64,000 bases of DNA from the NCBI GenBank assembly GCA_963674685.2, contig CAXXWT010000007.1:496001-560000 (forward strand), read 5' to 3'. This DNA comes from G963674685 sp963674685 (GTDB lineage Bacteria > Lernaellota > Lernaellaia > JACKCT01). Of the stretch, positions 35,360 through 43,443 are shown one piece after another. Each line of letters starts with the position of its first letter. Within the stretch, counting starts at the first letter, position 1. A program made the translations under genes and the position numbers. Under the pieces are notes generated by a model that did no database searches, was not told the origin of the DNA, and saw only the letters and a program-made list of their open reading frames with translations.

Positions 35360-37387
35360 TTAAAGAACTTTAGCTCCACAATCGATGAGATAATTCGCAG
35401 TGTTGTCATATTTTTGTGGAGGCCTTGTTAAGTCCTCTTCATCTCCCGCTGGGATGAAAATAATAAGGCCTTCCCTCGCCCTAGTAAGTAAAACCCGATA
35501 TTTGTTTTTAATAAATCGCTTAAGGTAATTTTGCTGAACAGATTGCCAGCGGTGTCCCGAAAGTCTGAAATGTTCCCAAGTCGAAATTTCGGGATTCCAC
35601 ACTAAATCTAATCCCCAGCACAATCCAATAAAATCCAATTCCAAACCCTGACATGTATATTCGTTTGCAAGCACTTCAAGTGCGTAAGAAGATCGAATGT
35701 CACCTTTCTCTTGCAAATACCAGTGAGCGATAGCGATGTCCTCGGTTGCACTCAAAGTCACACCCAGGCCAACAGCTCTTAAGCGTCTAGCTCCTGATGT
35801 CCCAACCAAACCATATCTACGATCACCACGTCCGTTTTGTTTCAACCAATTTTTTGCAGATTCGATGGAGCGCGTAATCATTAATGGGTACTCGCCTAAA
35901 TTGAGTGCATTGTTTGCCGCTTCTGAAATATTCCCTTCAAGAACATTATTAACCCATTCATTTACATTTACTGAACGAAAACATCGCATGGAAGTGCACA
36001 ACCGAAGATCATCTTCTACCTGAAACACCGTACCATCAGGTAGGTCTCCAAACGCAAGTTCACCTGTAGTGATTCCTCCTGCTAAAATTTCTTGGGGACC
36101 GTATATTGACCATTTCATTTTATGCATCTCTGTCATTTTATTTAATGCACTGGCCCATCCTGAAATCCCCTCTTCACCCGAATTGATTTCCTGGCCCCCT
36201 CCAATAAGACAAATACATACACACCAATCCTCATGTCGCCCCATTAATTCGAGGATCAGTTCTGGTTCTGAGGCCTTTCGGTCAAACTTTTTCTTTCCTT
36301 GATTCATGTCCCAAACACGTTGAGCTTCATCAAAAACGATTACGTGTTCGTGTGGTGGATTTTCGTTTTTTTTCAGTAGCTCTTCTTGAAGAAAGTCGAT
36401 TATGTGCTGAATTCTTGCACGAACAGAACGGCGGATTTTACCAATATTCGACCTTTGACCACGACTTTTATTTCGCTTGAATAAATCTTGCGCTAAAGCT
36501 TCACGTAAAACGATTACAAGCGGAGTGTTCCCGGATAAGTAAACAATATCTCCTTTTTCCCCTTTATCAGTTCCAATTGCATCATGGACGACCTGTAAGC
36601 CCGCTAATGTTTTTCCTGAACCTGGTACTCCAGTCAGAAATACCAATGCGTGTTCTGAGTTCACTTTAGCGTTGAGAATAATATCCAGCAGACATCGGGC
36701 CGCTTCGTTTAAATTATCCGCATCAGCTTGAGTGATGCTCCTTACGTCGTGACCAGCAAAAATGTGAGTCGCGGCTTCGATAACGTTTGGAACTGGTTTA
36801 TAGGGAGAATTATTCCACTTATCTGGCTTGATTGGGGTGGGGCTGGAGAGTTCCGATACAACACTTAGCAATTCTTGGAGACCGTTATTTCCAATTTTAT
36901 TTATTGGACTGACAATTCCTGGAGTTATTTCACAATGTATTTTTGAGTCTTTCGCGTCCGTACACCACAGAGCAGGAATTATCGTTCGCTTGTGGGATTC
37001 ATCGTGAAAATCCCGGAGATCAAGAGCATAGCAGTCCGCTTGGGAAATATCTGCTGATAAGTATGAATCTGCCCCAACTTTCATTTCGATAACAACTATT
37101 GCGGATGGGCACAATATGACTAAATCAATACGACTTCGCAGACGGTATAAAGGGTACTCCAGAAGAACAAACCAACGATTTGAATTTGGATTAATAGCAA
37201 GAAATTTTCTTAGCTCATTTTGAATTATCGGGATCGCTCTTTCCCAAGTAATTGTCTGGGATGTAAGTTGAGATGCGTATCTATCTCGAGTGTATCCCTT
37301 CTGTAGCTGACCAAGAATTGTGTCAATATCCAAATTGATAAATTCAAGAAAATCTTGCTTCACGTATGCAGGCAAATAATTCTCCAA
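35360..37387 (-). CDS. DUF2075-type nuclease-helicase fusion, AT-rich (possible defence protein)
   Basis: 675 residues. The N-terminal third looks like a PD-(D/E)xK-type nuclease: SRIDLVIL with Asp88 and VVIEMK with Glu101 and Lys103. The C-terminal two thirds is a P-loop superfamily 1 helicase-like ATPase of the DUF2075 type: GVPGSGKT (253-260), FDEAQR (352-357) and the late YRVLLTRAREGL motif. Base composition is plainly more AT-rich than every neighbour, with codons such as AAT, TTT and ATA. It cuts a resident gene (35229-35359). Nuclease-helicase fusions of this kind occur in phage-defence islands; the role here is inferred. Confidence 0.78.
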   Translation of the reverse strand: MENYLPAYVKQDFLEFINLDIDTILGQLQKGYTRDRYASQLTSQTITWERAIPIIQNELRKFLAINPNSNRWFVLLEYPLYRLRSRIDLVILCPSAIVVIEMKVGADSYLSADISQADCYALDLRDFHDESHKRTIIPALWCTDAKDSKIHCEITPGIVSPINKIGNNGLQELLSVVSELSSPTPIKPDKWNNSPYKPVPNVIEAATHIFAGHDVRSITQADADNLNEAARCLLDIILNAKVNSEHALVFLTGVPGSGKTLAGLQVVHDAIGTDKGEKGDIVYLSGNTPLVIVLREALAQDLFKRNKSRGQRSNIGKIRRSVRARIQHIIDFLQEELLKKNENPPHEHVIVFDEAQRVWDMNQGKKKFDRKASEPELILELMGRHEDWCVCICLIGGGQEINSGEEGISGWASALNKMTEMHKMKWSIYGPQEILAGGITTGELAFGDLPDGTVFQVEDDLRLCTSMRCFRSVNVNEWVNNVLEGNISEAANNALNLGEYPLMITRSIESAKNWLKQNGRGDRRYGLVGTSGARRLRAVGLGVTLSATEDIAIAHWYLQEKGDIRSSYALEVLANEYTCQGLELDFIGLCWGLDLVWNPEISTWEHFRLSGHRWQSVQQNYLKRFIKNKYRVLLTRAREGLIIFIPAGDEEDLTRPPQKYDNTANYLIDCGAKVL

Positions 37388-37497
37388 TCCAATACGTCAC
37401 AATAAGCGCATGTCTTTTTGGACTGGTCAAGCGTAGCAAATGCCGGTTAGTTTCATTGCTTTGTGTGAAAAACACGCGGCAATCATGCTTAACGGGC

Positions 37498-37503
37498 TAT
37501 AAT
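37498..37503 (+). promoter_or_regulatory. Consensus -10 box (TATAAT) before the small gene at 37547
   Basis: A perfect TATAAT is preceded by no good -35. The start of transcription near 37510 would give a short leader to ATG 37547. Confidence 0.35.
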
Positions 37504-37546
37504 TTTCATGTTGACGCACACAACGTGCGCACGCTACGTTAATTGG

Positions 37547-37795
37547 ATGAGCGCGCATGACCCCGCAAATCCCGAAGCCCAGCAGATGCTGGCTCTGATC
37601 GCGAAACTCGCCACGGGGAATTTCTCTCAAAATTTCACGGAAAACGAAATCCGCCTGATGGCGAAGATGCGCGGGCAAAAAGAAGTGATCCTGAGCATCC
37701 TCTATGCCGAGATCGAAAAGGTCGTTCCCATAAACGAGCAGGGAAGCGAGAAAATCAACAACCTGCTTCGCATGGTGGAGAAAATCTGCGACTGA
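37547..37795 (+). CDS. Small helical protein of unknown function
   Basis: 82 residues from ATG 37547 (an upstream ATG at 37508 is less likely because TATAAT at 37498-37503 would start the RNA at about that point). Nearly all helical, with heptad-like hydrophobics (LIAKLATGNF, ILSILYAEIEKVV, INNLLRMVEKIC). No signal peptide. Base composition is like the chromosome, unlike the gene before it, so it is not part of the AT-rich insert. Family not recognised. Confidence 0.5.
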   Translation: MSAHDPANPEAQQMLALIAKLATGNFSQNFTENEIRLMAKMRGQKEVILSILYAEIEKVVPINEQGSEKINNLLRMVEKICD

Positions 37796-37828
37796 CAATC
37801 TTCATAGTAATCTTGGAATATTCTATTC

Positions 37829-37973
37829 TTGTCATCCCGAGCGAAGCCGAGGGATCCCTTCAATGATGCGTAGAGGTCTTTTACTTCGCATTCATCATGG
37901 CAAGGCGATAGCGCCTCACTAAAGGGATTTCTCGACTCGTTACACCTCCGGCGTAACTCGCTCGTAATGACAA
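37829..37973. repeat. GTCATCCCGA-type MITE-like element, copy 3 (shorter)
   Basis: Inner arms only: TTGTCATCCCGAGC to CGTAATGACAA, with GAGGGATCCCTTCAATGATG and AAAGGGATTTCTCGACTC. The outer AGAGACTG ends of the other two copies are lacking. The rest of 37796-38036 holds nothing else. Confidence 0.75.
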
Positions 37974-38036
37974 CACGGGTTTTATCAATTGAAAAGTTTT
38001 GTTCGACTTTCGTCAGCCGGGACCGCCATATGCCTT

Positions 38037-38813
38037 TTAACGATCCTTCCAGTTCGCCTCGCGTTTTTCCATAAAGGCCATGACGCCTTCCATCGCGTCT
38101 TCGCTCATGGCGTTGACCGTGAGCATGCCGTGCAGATAGCTCAGGGCCTGGTCCACGCTCATGTCCTCCATGGTGTAAAACGCCGTTTTGCCCAGGCGAA
38201 GGATGGCGGAGCTTTTGCCGGCCAGGGCGTTAGTAATTTCGCCGACCTTTTCGTCGAGCTTATCCGCCGGGACCACGTGATTGACCATGCCCAGTTGCAG
38301 CGCCTCCGCCGCAGGCGCGCGCAAACCCGTGAGCATCATCTCCATGAGTTTCTTGCGCGGCACGTGACGGACGAGAAGGGCCATGATCATCATGGGGAAA
38401 AGGCCGAGTTTGATCTCCGGCGTCCCGAAGGTGGCGTTTTCCGATGCCACGACGATGTCGCTGGCCATCGCCAGGCCCAGGCCGCCGCCCAGGGCGTGAC
38501 CGTTGACGCGCGCGACGATGGGCTTGTCGCATTTTTGCATGCGCCGGATGAGCTGCGCGTATTTCCCCCGGCCTTCGTGTATGGCAATGAATCCCGCCGA
38601 AGGATCGATGCGCATGTCGCCGCCCGCGCAAAACGCCTTTTCTCCCGCGCCGGTGATGACGATCACGCGCACCTCGGCGTCGGCTTCAAGCTTTTCGATC
38701 CCGGCCATGAGACCGTCGATCACGTCGATGGTGATGGAATTGCGCGCTTCGGGGCGATTGATGACGAGCCGCCCGACGGCGCCGTCGATTTCGTGTAAAA
38801 TGATATCGCTCAT
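38037..38813 (-). CDS. Enoyl-CoA hydratase/isomerase family protein
   Basis: 258 residues from ATG 38813, which has GGAGG six bases upstream; the longer frame to 38882 lacks one. Crotonase fold: oxyanion-hole blocks GAGEKAFCAGGD and VNGHALGGGLGLA, and the glutamate in TPEIKLGLFP that matches the first catalytic Glu of crotonases. The second catalytic Glu region (LQLGMVNHVV) is less clear. It probably hydrates or isomerises an acyl-CoA double bond in the cytoplasm. It lies 296 bases upstream of the acyl-CoA synthetase stop on the same strand; the pair suggests acyl-CoA metabolism. Confidence 0.88.
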   Translation of the reverse strand: MSDIILHEIDGAVGRLVINRPEARNSITIDVIDGLMAGIEKLEADAEVRVIVITGAGEKAFCAGGDMRIDPSAGFIAIHEGRGKYAQLIRRMQKCDKPIVARVNGHALGGGLGLAMASDIVVASENATFGTPEIKLGLFPMMIMALLVRHVPRKKLMEMMLTGLRAPAAEALQLGMVNHVVPADKLDEKVGEITNALAGKSSAILRLGKTAFYTMEDMSVDQALSYLHGMLTVNAMSEDAMEGVMAFMEKREANWKDR

Positions 38814-39011
38814 GAATTTCCTCCGTGTCGAATATGTGCGCATTAACGGGATTTGAAAAAATTTCACGGGTGGCATGGACAAGCTCGCGCTATGGACTAT
38901 GTTTCTTTAGCCTGCTACGCAGGCATTCTCTGCATGCACAGCCGAGACATCTAATGTACTTTGTCAATCGGTTTTTGCCTATATATCCACAAATTCAATT
39001 CCTCCATGCCG

Positions 39012-39049
39012 CCCCATCAGGGACGCAAAGAAAATAGCCCTCCATTTCA
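39012..39049 (+). repeat. CAGGGAC-type short intergenic repeat, copy 2
   Basis: CCCCATCAGGGACGCAAAG then AAAATAGCCCTCCATTTCA; matches 33225-33265. A small hairpin GTCCCGTAGGGAC follows at about 39085-39097. The remainder of the 38814-39109 gap has no gene. Confidence 0.7.
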
Positions 39050-39109
39050 ATGGGGGGATACAGGATCGGATCAATAAATTTATCGTCCCGTAGGGACGAA
39101 GGGAGTTTT

Positions 39110-41233
39110 CTACTTTCCCCCGCACACGATCAACGCATCGACCGCCGTGGGAACACCCGCCGAGACGATCAGGGGATTGACGTCGATCTCCTCGATCTCC
39201 GGATGTTCCAGCGCCAGGCGGCCCAGAGCCTGAATCGTTTTGCCCAGGGATTCGCGATCCACTGCGGGTAATCCTCGCTGCGCGTCGAAGAGCTTTTTCA
39301 TCCTTAGTGAATCTGGCATGGATCGGGCTTCTTCATGGTCCACCGGCGCCAGGCGGAACGTCACGTCACGCACGGCCTCGGTGAAAATGCCGCCCACGCC
39401 CAGCATGACGCACGGGCCGAAGCCCGCGAATCGCGTCATGCCCGCGACCAGTTCCCGCTCGCCGCGAACCATAGAAGCCACGAGCCTCGGGCAGCCCGGC
39501 GCGGCGCTTTCGATTTTGTCCCACGCCGCCTTAAGGTCTTCAGGTGATCCGATGTTCAGGTGCACGAGCCCCGCTTCGCTTTTATGGGCCACGCCTTCGG
39601 GCATTCCTTTGAGAGCGACGGGGTATCCGATCTCCTGCGCCGCAGCGGTTGCTTCTTCAAAGCTCACCGCCTTTCGTTCCGGCGCGACGGGCACGCCGTA
39701 TTTCGCCAGCAGCTTTTTCGCGGCGAATTCATCCATGACGCCGGCGGGCAGGGGCGCTTTCGTTTCGATATCTTTCGCCGGGGACCAGGGGGCGACCTTT
39801 TGCAGGCGCGCGCAGTTCTCGCCGTATTGCACCAGGGCGCGCATGGCCCCCACGGCGCCTTCCGGGAAATTGAAAAGAGGAATCTCATGATCCCGCATGG
39901 TTCGCGCGGCGTGATCGTTGCTCAAAAAACTCGACGCCACGAGGGGTTTTTGCGTTTCGTGGGGAAGCTCGATGAGCCGGGTCAGGTCAAAGCGGATCGA
40001 GTTGACGAAATCCTCTTTGGAGATGGACAGCATATTGCGCACGTTGTCGTGGATTTCATGGGCGAAGCCGCTGTCCATGACGCCGTGAACCAGCACGCCG
40101 TCGATCTCGTCGCTGGCGAAAAGAAGTTCGGGAATTTTCTGAATGAAGTTTTCATGCTCCATGGAAAAAGTCAGGTCCACGGGATTTTTCGCCGAGGCCG
40201 TCGATTCGATGTAGGGGCGGATTTTTTGTTGCAGCTGCTCGCTGAAGACGGGCAGGGCGAGTCCCGCGCGTTCGCAGGCGTCGGCCATGGTGCTGGCCGG
40301 GCCGCCGGAATGCGTGAGGATGGCCATGCGCCGCCCGCGGGGCACGGGCATATTCGCCAGCGTGTTGGCCCAGCCGTAAAGGTCCACGGAACTGTGAACG
40401 CGAATGACGCCAGCCTGCTCGAAGATGCCGTCATACAACTGATCCGGCCCGCCCAGCGAGCCCGTGTGAGACATGCCCGATCGCGCTCCGGCGCCGGTGC
40501 CGCCGACGTAAAGCGCCACCACGGGCTTTTTGCGCGTCACGTTCATCGCCGCTTCGACGAAGGCCTCGCCGTCGCTCAAACCCTCGATGTACAGGGCGAC
40601 GGCCCGCGTGTCGGGATCTTCACCCATATACTCCAGGCATTCGGCGATGCCGATGTCCGTGGCATTGCCCACGCTGATGGCCTGGCTGTAGCGGATTCCC
40701 CGCTCGCGCAAATAGGGCATGGTCTGCGCGACGTACGTGCCGCTTTGGCTGATGAGGCCCACGTGCCCCGGTTTGTCGTTGTAGGGAAACACGGTCAGGT
40801 TTAAATTGGCGTGCGTGTTCAGAACGCCGATGCAGTTGGGGCCGACGAAGCGGATGCCGTGGCGCGCGGCGGTCTCCTTGAGTTTTTCTTCCAGGTGCGC
40901 GCCGTTTTCGCCCATCTCCCTGAATCCGGCGGTGACGATGACCGCGCGTTTGACGCCGTTTTTCCCAAGGTCGTCCAGAACGTCCAGCGTGACTTTGGTC
41001 GGCGTAACCAAAAGCGCCAGTTCCGGAGTTTCGGGCAGGTCGGCGGCGCTTTTGAACGCGGGCTTGCCCATGACGGTTTCGTCGTGCGGGTGCAGGATCA
41101 TCACCTTGCCCTTGTAGCCTGACGAAAAAAGATTCAGGGCCTGGATGGAGCCCATCTTCATGAAGTTGTTGCTCACGCCCGCCACGACCACGGAGCGCGG
41201 ATTCATGATTTGGTGGAGCGGATTGTTTTCCAT
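39110..41233 (-). CDS. ADP-forming acyl-CoA (acetyl-CoA) synthetase, fused alpha/beta
   Basis: 707 residues, the usual length of the one-chain form. It converts acyl-CoA, ADP and phosphate to the acid, ATP and CoA (or the reverse) in the cytoplasm, a substrate-level phosphorylation step. The N-terminal CoA-binding domain starts at MNPRSVVVAGVSNNF. The phosphohistidine is His256 in GMSHTGSLGG. The C-terminal ATP-grasp domain holds AKYGVPVAPE, VALKGMPEGVAHKSEAG and LVAGMTRFAGFGPC. The 15-base gap to the upstream transglutaminase gene suggests one transcript. Confidence 0.9.
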   Translation of the reverse strand: MENNPLHQIMNPRSVVVAGVSNNFMKMGSIQALNLFSSGYKGKVMILHPHDETVMGKPAFKSAADLPETPELALLVTPTKVTLDVLDDLGKNGVKRAVIVTAGFREMGENGAHLEEKLKETAARHGIRFVGPNCIGVLNTHANLNLTVFPYNDKPGHVGLISQSGTYVAQTMPYLRERGIRYSQAISVGNATDIGIAECLEYMGEDPDTRAVALYIEGLSDGEAFVEAAMNVTRKKPVVALYVGGTGAGARSGMSHTGSLGGPDQLYDGIFEQAGVIRVHSSVDLYGWANTLANMPVPRGRRMAILTHSGGPASTMADACERAGLALPVFSEQLQQKIRPYIESTASAKNPVDLTFSMEHENFIQKIPELLFASDEIDGVLVHGVMDSGFAHEIHDNVRNMLSISKEDFVNSIRFDLTRLIELPHETQKPLVASSFLSNDHAARTMRDHEIPLFNFPEGAVGAMRALVQYGENCARLQKVAPWSPAKDIETKAPLPAGVMDEFAAKKLLAKYGVPVAPERKAVSFEEATAAAQEIGYPVALKGMPEGVAHKSEAGLVHLNIGSPEDLKAAWDKIESAAPGCPRLVASMVRGERELVAGMTRFAGFGPCVMLGVGGIFTEAVRDVTFRLAPVDHEEARSMPDSLRMKKLFDAQRGLPAVDRESLGKTIQALGRLALEHPEIEEIDVNPLIVSAGVPTAVDALIVCGGK

Positions 41234-41248
41234 TGCGTCCCTCTTGTT

Positions 41249-42013
41249 TTAGGAATTATTTTTATTACATTGTTTCGCGCCGGACATTCGACTTTTCCAA
41301 GATTCAATAAGCTCGGGACTCGTATTGCTGTAAACCTTCTCGAAGGCGTTGAAGATATCGTCGAGGGGCAAATCCTGATATTCGCCGATGTGCCGCGCGT
41401 ACTCGATGTGCTTTCGCCCCCGCCGGTCGACGGGGTGAAAAACGGCGTCGTTTTCGCCGTTGAAATCCACGGGGATGTAACCCTGCTTTTCGCAAAGCCC
41501 AAGATCGAATGCCGGCGTCGCCTTGACCCATTTCCCATGCAGGTAAAACTCTACATAGCCGTGATAGGTGAACAGGTTCGTGCCCATCAGATCCAAAAGC
41601 TTTTGCGGGACGAGATGATTGACCACGTCCGCAAATCCGAGACGGCAGGGCACTTTGGCGCAGCGCGAAAGCGCCGCCAGAACAATCGCCTTTTGTGTGC
41701 AGAATCCGTAACCGCGCGCCAGAACCTCTGAAGCCTTGTAATCTTGCGGCGACATCATCGATGCATAAGGATTGTAGCGAATTTCGTCACGGACGAAGTA
41801 AAAAAGCTTAACGGCCCGCTGGCCGGCCGACATGGACTCGGCGAGCAATTTATCCGCAACGTCCCGCACCGTCGCGTGATCGGAGTCGATGTATTGCGTC
41901 GGCCGCAGGCAGTCCTGAATGTCGAAGTCGTCCTGCACAGCCGAGGGCGGCTGTGCCACACATTTTGTGCCCGGCATGTTTTTATCTTCACTCCGTAAAT
42001 TGCTTTTTTGCAA
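41249..42013 (-). CDS. Transglutaminase-like cysteine peptidase domain protein
   Basis: 254 residues with a TTG at 42013 (AGGAG upstream); ATG 41977 is an alternative start. The catalytic triad of the transglutaminase-like fold is Cys105 (GYGFCTQKA), His151 (FTYHGYVEF) and Asp170 (ATPAFD). No signal peptide, so cytoplasmic. The N-terminal segment CVAQPPSAVQDD (residues 18-29) is coded by a dispersed palindromic repeat (41936-41955) inserted in frame. It is 15 bases upstream of the acyl-CoA synthetase. Role unknown; the family cuts or exchanges amide bonds. Confidence 0.8.
   Translation of the reverse strand: MQKSNLRSEDKNMPGTKCVAQPPSAVQDDFDIQDCLRPTQYIDSDHATVRDVADKLLAESMSAGQRAVKLFYFVRDEIRYNPYASMMSPQDYKASEVLARGYGFCTQKAIVLAALSRCAKVPCRLGFADVVNHLVPQKLLDLMGTNLFTYHGYVEFYLHGKWVKATPAFDLGLCEKQGYIPVDFNGENDAVFHPVDRRGRKHIEYARHIGEYQDLPLDDIFNAFEKVYSNTSPELIESWKSRMSGAKQCNKNNS
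41936..41955. repeat. Palindromic repeat CACAGCCG-AGG-GCGGCTGTG, in CDS
   Basis: Near-perfect inverted repeat, related to 42135-42158 in the adjacent gap (GTGGCCCAGCCGCCCTCGGC). This motif is known from many genomes as an interspersed repeat and reads CVAQPPSAV in this frame. Confidence 0.65.
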
Positions 42014-42134
42014 AGATGCTTCTCCTAATGCTGTAATGTATACAGATCGATTGTTATACGCGCCCCTGGCTGATCCGGCGCGACGTAGCGAGAAATTTGG
42101 TATCTGGCAAAAGCGTATTCTTTAGCGAAAAGTG

Positions 42135-42158
42135 TGTGGCCCAGCCGCCCTCGGCCGG
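42135..42158. repeat. Related palindromic repeat in intergenic DNA
   Basis: GTGGCCCAGCCGCCCTCGGC followed by CGGG, the intergenic relative of 41936-41955. The gap 42014-42222 holds nothing else recognisable. Confidence 0.55.
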
Positions 42159-42222
42159 GATTGTTTCGCATCAGCAAAATCATTTTTTTCTCTCGTAATA
42201 AGCATATTGCATGGTCGATATT

Positions 42223-42954
42223 TCATCCGCCATGGCGTTTTTTCTCCCGCTTCGCAAGTTCCTTATCCAGTGCGCGCAGCACGGTCTTTTTGTGCATGAG
42301 GGCCAGCAGGATATCCACTTGCGTAGTTCCGGCGGTGACCAGTTCTTTCAGTTCGCGGTCTTTGAATTTTTTGAAAAGCCGTCCGTGGAATTTTTCCATT
42401 TCAAGGTTCACGAGTTTTTCCATGGCTTCGCGATAAAGGCCGAAGTCGCGGATCGTAAAACCCAAAGAGCGGCTGAAGCCCATGCGCTCCAGGCTTTGAA
42501 TCACTTCGACGATGCGCGCGTCCGCCGCACACAGGCATTGCTTTTTTTCGTCGATGTCGATGATGCCCGTGTCCGCCAGCGCCTTGATGAGTTTTTGCGT
42601 CGAGCCGCTTTTTGCCGCCAGTTGGTCCAAGGGAACCGGATCACCGTCGTCCGAAGCGCTTCCCGTATCGAGGCGCTCCCGCGTGGCGAGAAGAAGCTCC
42701 GCGTCGGCGATGCTCGGGTCCGGCCCGAGTTGATCCAGAATCTCCCGGATGATTTTCAAAGGAAGTTTCCGACGTTCCTTCAAGTCGAGCAGAATCGCCA
42801 GGCGGGCCATGAAATTGCCGTCGTAGTAACCCCGATTGCTGGCGATCTTGTTCGGCGGCGGCAGCAGGCCTTCTCGGATGTAGAACTTGAGCGTATGGAT
42901 GGGGACTTTCGTTTCGGCCGAGACGCGGGAGATCGTGTTGCGGCTAGCAGACAT
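42223..42954 (-). CDS. MerR-family transcriptional regulator
   Basis: 243 residues. The N-terminal winged-helix domain is typical: TISRVSAETKVPIHTLKFYI, REGLLPPP, NRGYYDGNFMARL. A long helix and a C-terminal domain of about 150 residues follow, with no cysteine ligands for metals and no B12- or drug-binding motif that I recognise. Cys161 and Cys163 (QCLCAA) may be chance. The promoter at 42961-42989 would start RNA at or next to the ATG. It may control the divergent or nearby operons; the target is not known. Confidence 0.85.
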   Translation of the reverse strand: MSASRNTISRVSAETKVPIHTLKFYIREGLLPPPNKIASNRGYYDGNFMARLAILLDLKERRKLPLKIIREILDQLGPDPSIADAELLLATRERLDTGSASDDGDPVPLDQLAAKSGSTQKLIKALADTGIIDIDEKKQCLCAADARIVEVIQSLERMGFSRSLGFTIRDFGLYREAMEKLVNLEMEKFHGRLFKKFKDRELKELVTAGTTQVDILLALMHKKTVLRALDKELAKREKKRHGG

Positions 42955-42960
42955 ATCCGC

Positions 42961-42989
42961 TATCTATCATACGCCGGTGTTTTTATCAA
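42961..42989 (-). promoter_or_regulatory. Strong sigma-70 promoter of the MerR gene, leaderless
   Basis: On the minus strand TTGATA (42989-42984) and TAGATA (42966-42961) stand 17 bases apart. Transcription would begin about 6-7 bases after the -10, at the ATG itself. The gap 42990-43443 has an AT-rich right half and no supported gene. Confidence 0.6.
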
Positions 42990-43443
42990 GAATATTTTGC
43001 CAATAAAATGAGACGCGCAAACGCCGACAGAGTCGCCAATGGCCTATACGCAAAACCGATCCGCGAAGAGTCGAGCGGGCATCGCCGTTGCAACCACGGA
43101 GGCGTCTTTGGAAAACGTAATCGCCCGAAACCGAGCCGCGAATGCCCGATCCCGCATGAAGGGAGAAATTCCCATTCCCTTATTCCCGGCAACTCACGCA
43201 GCCGGCCAATATTGTAGCCCCCTCGCGGTCTGGATTTGTTATCAGGCGTTATTTTTTATTTCAATCTTGGAGATTTTCGACATAGCTATTTGTGTGAGAC
43301 AATTACAGCATTAAAAGGGCTACGTGACATCAATATAGCGCTTATGGGGCGATCCCCTATACGTTCGCACTCTCCAGCATGCTATTTTCAAAACACAAAA
43401 TCTGGTAAAATCCCATACAGATAAATTTAATTCGAGAATCAAA

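Noticed and set aside
43008..43314. Small open frames in the gap before the 905-residue lipoprotein
   Set aside because: No ribosome site, no motif, and overlapping frames are equally open; no support for a gene.
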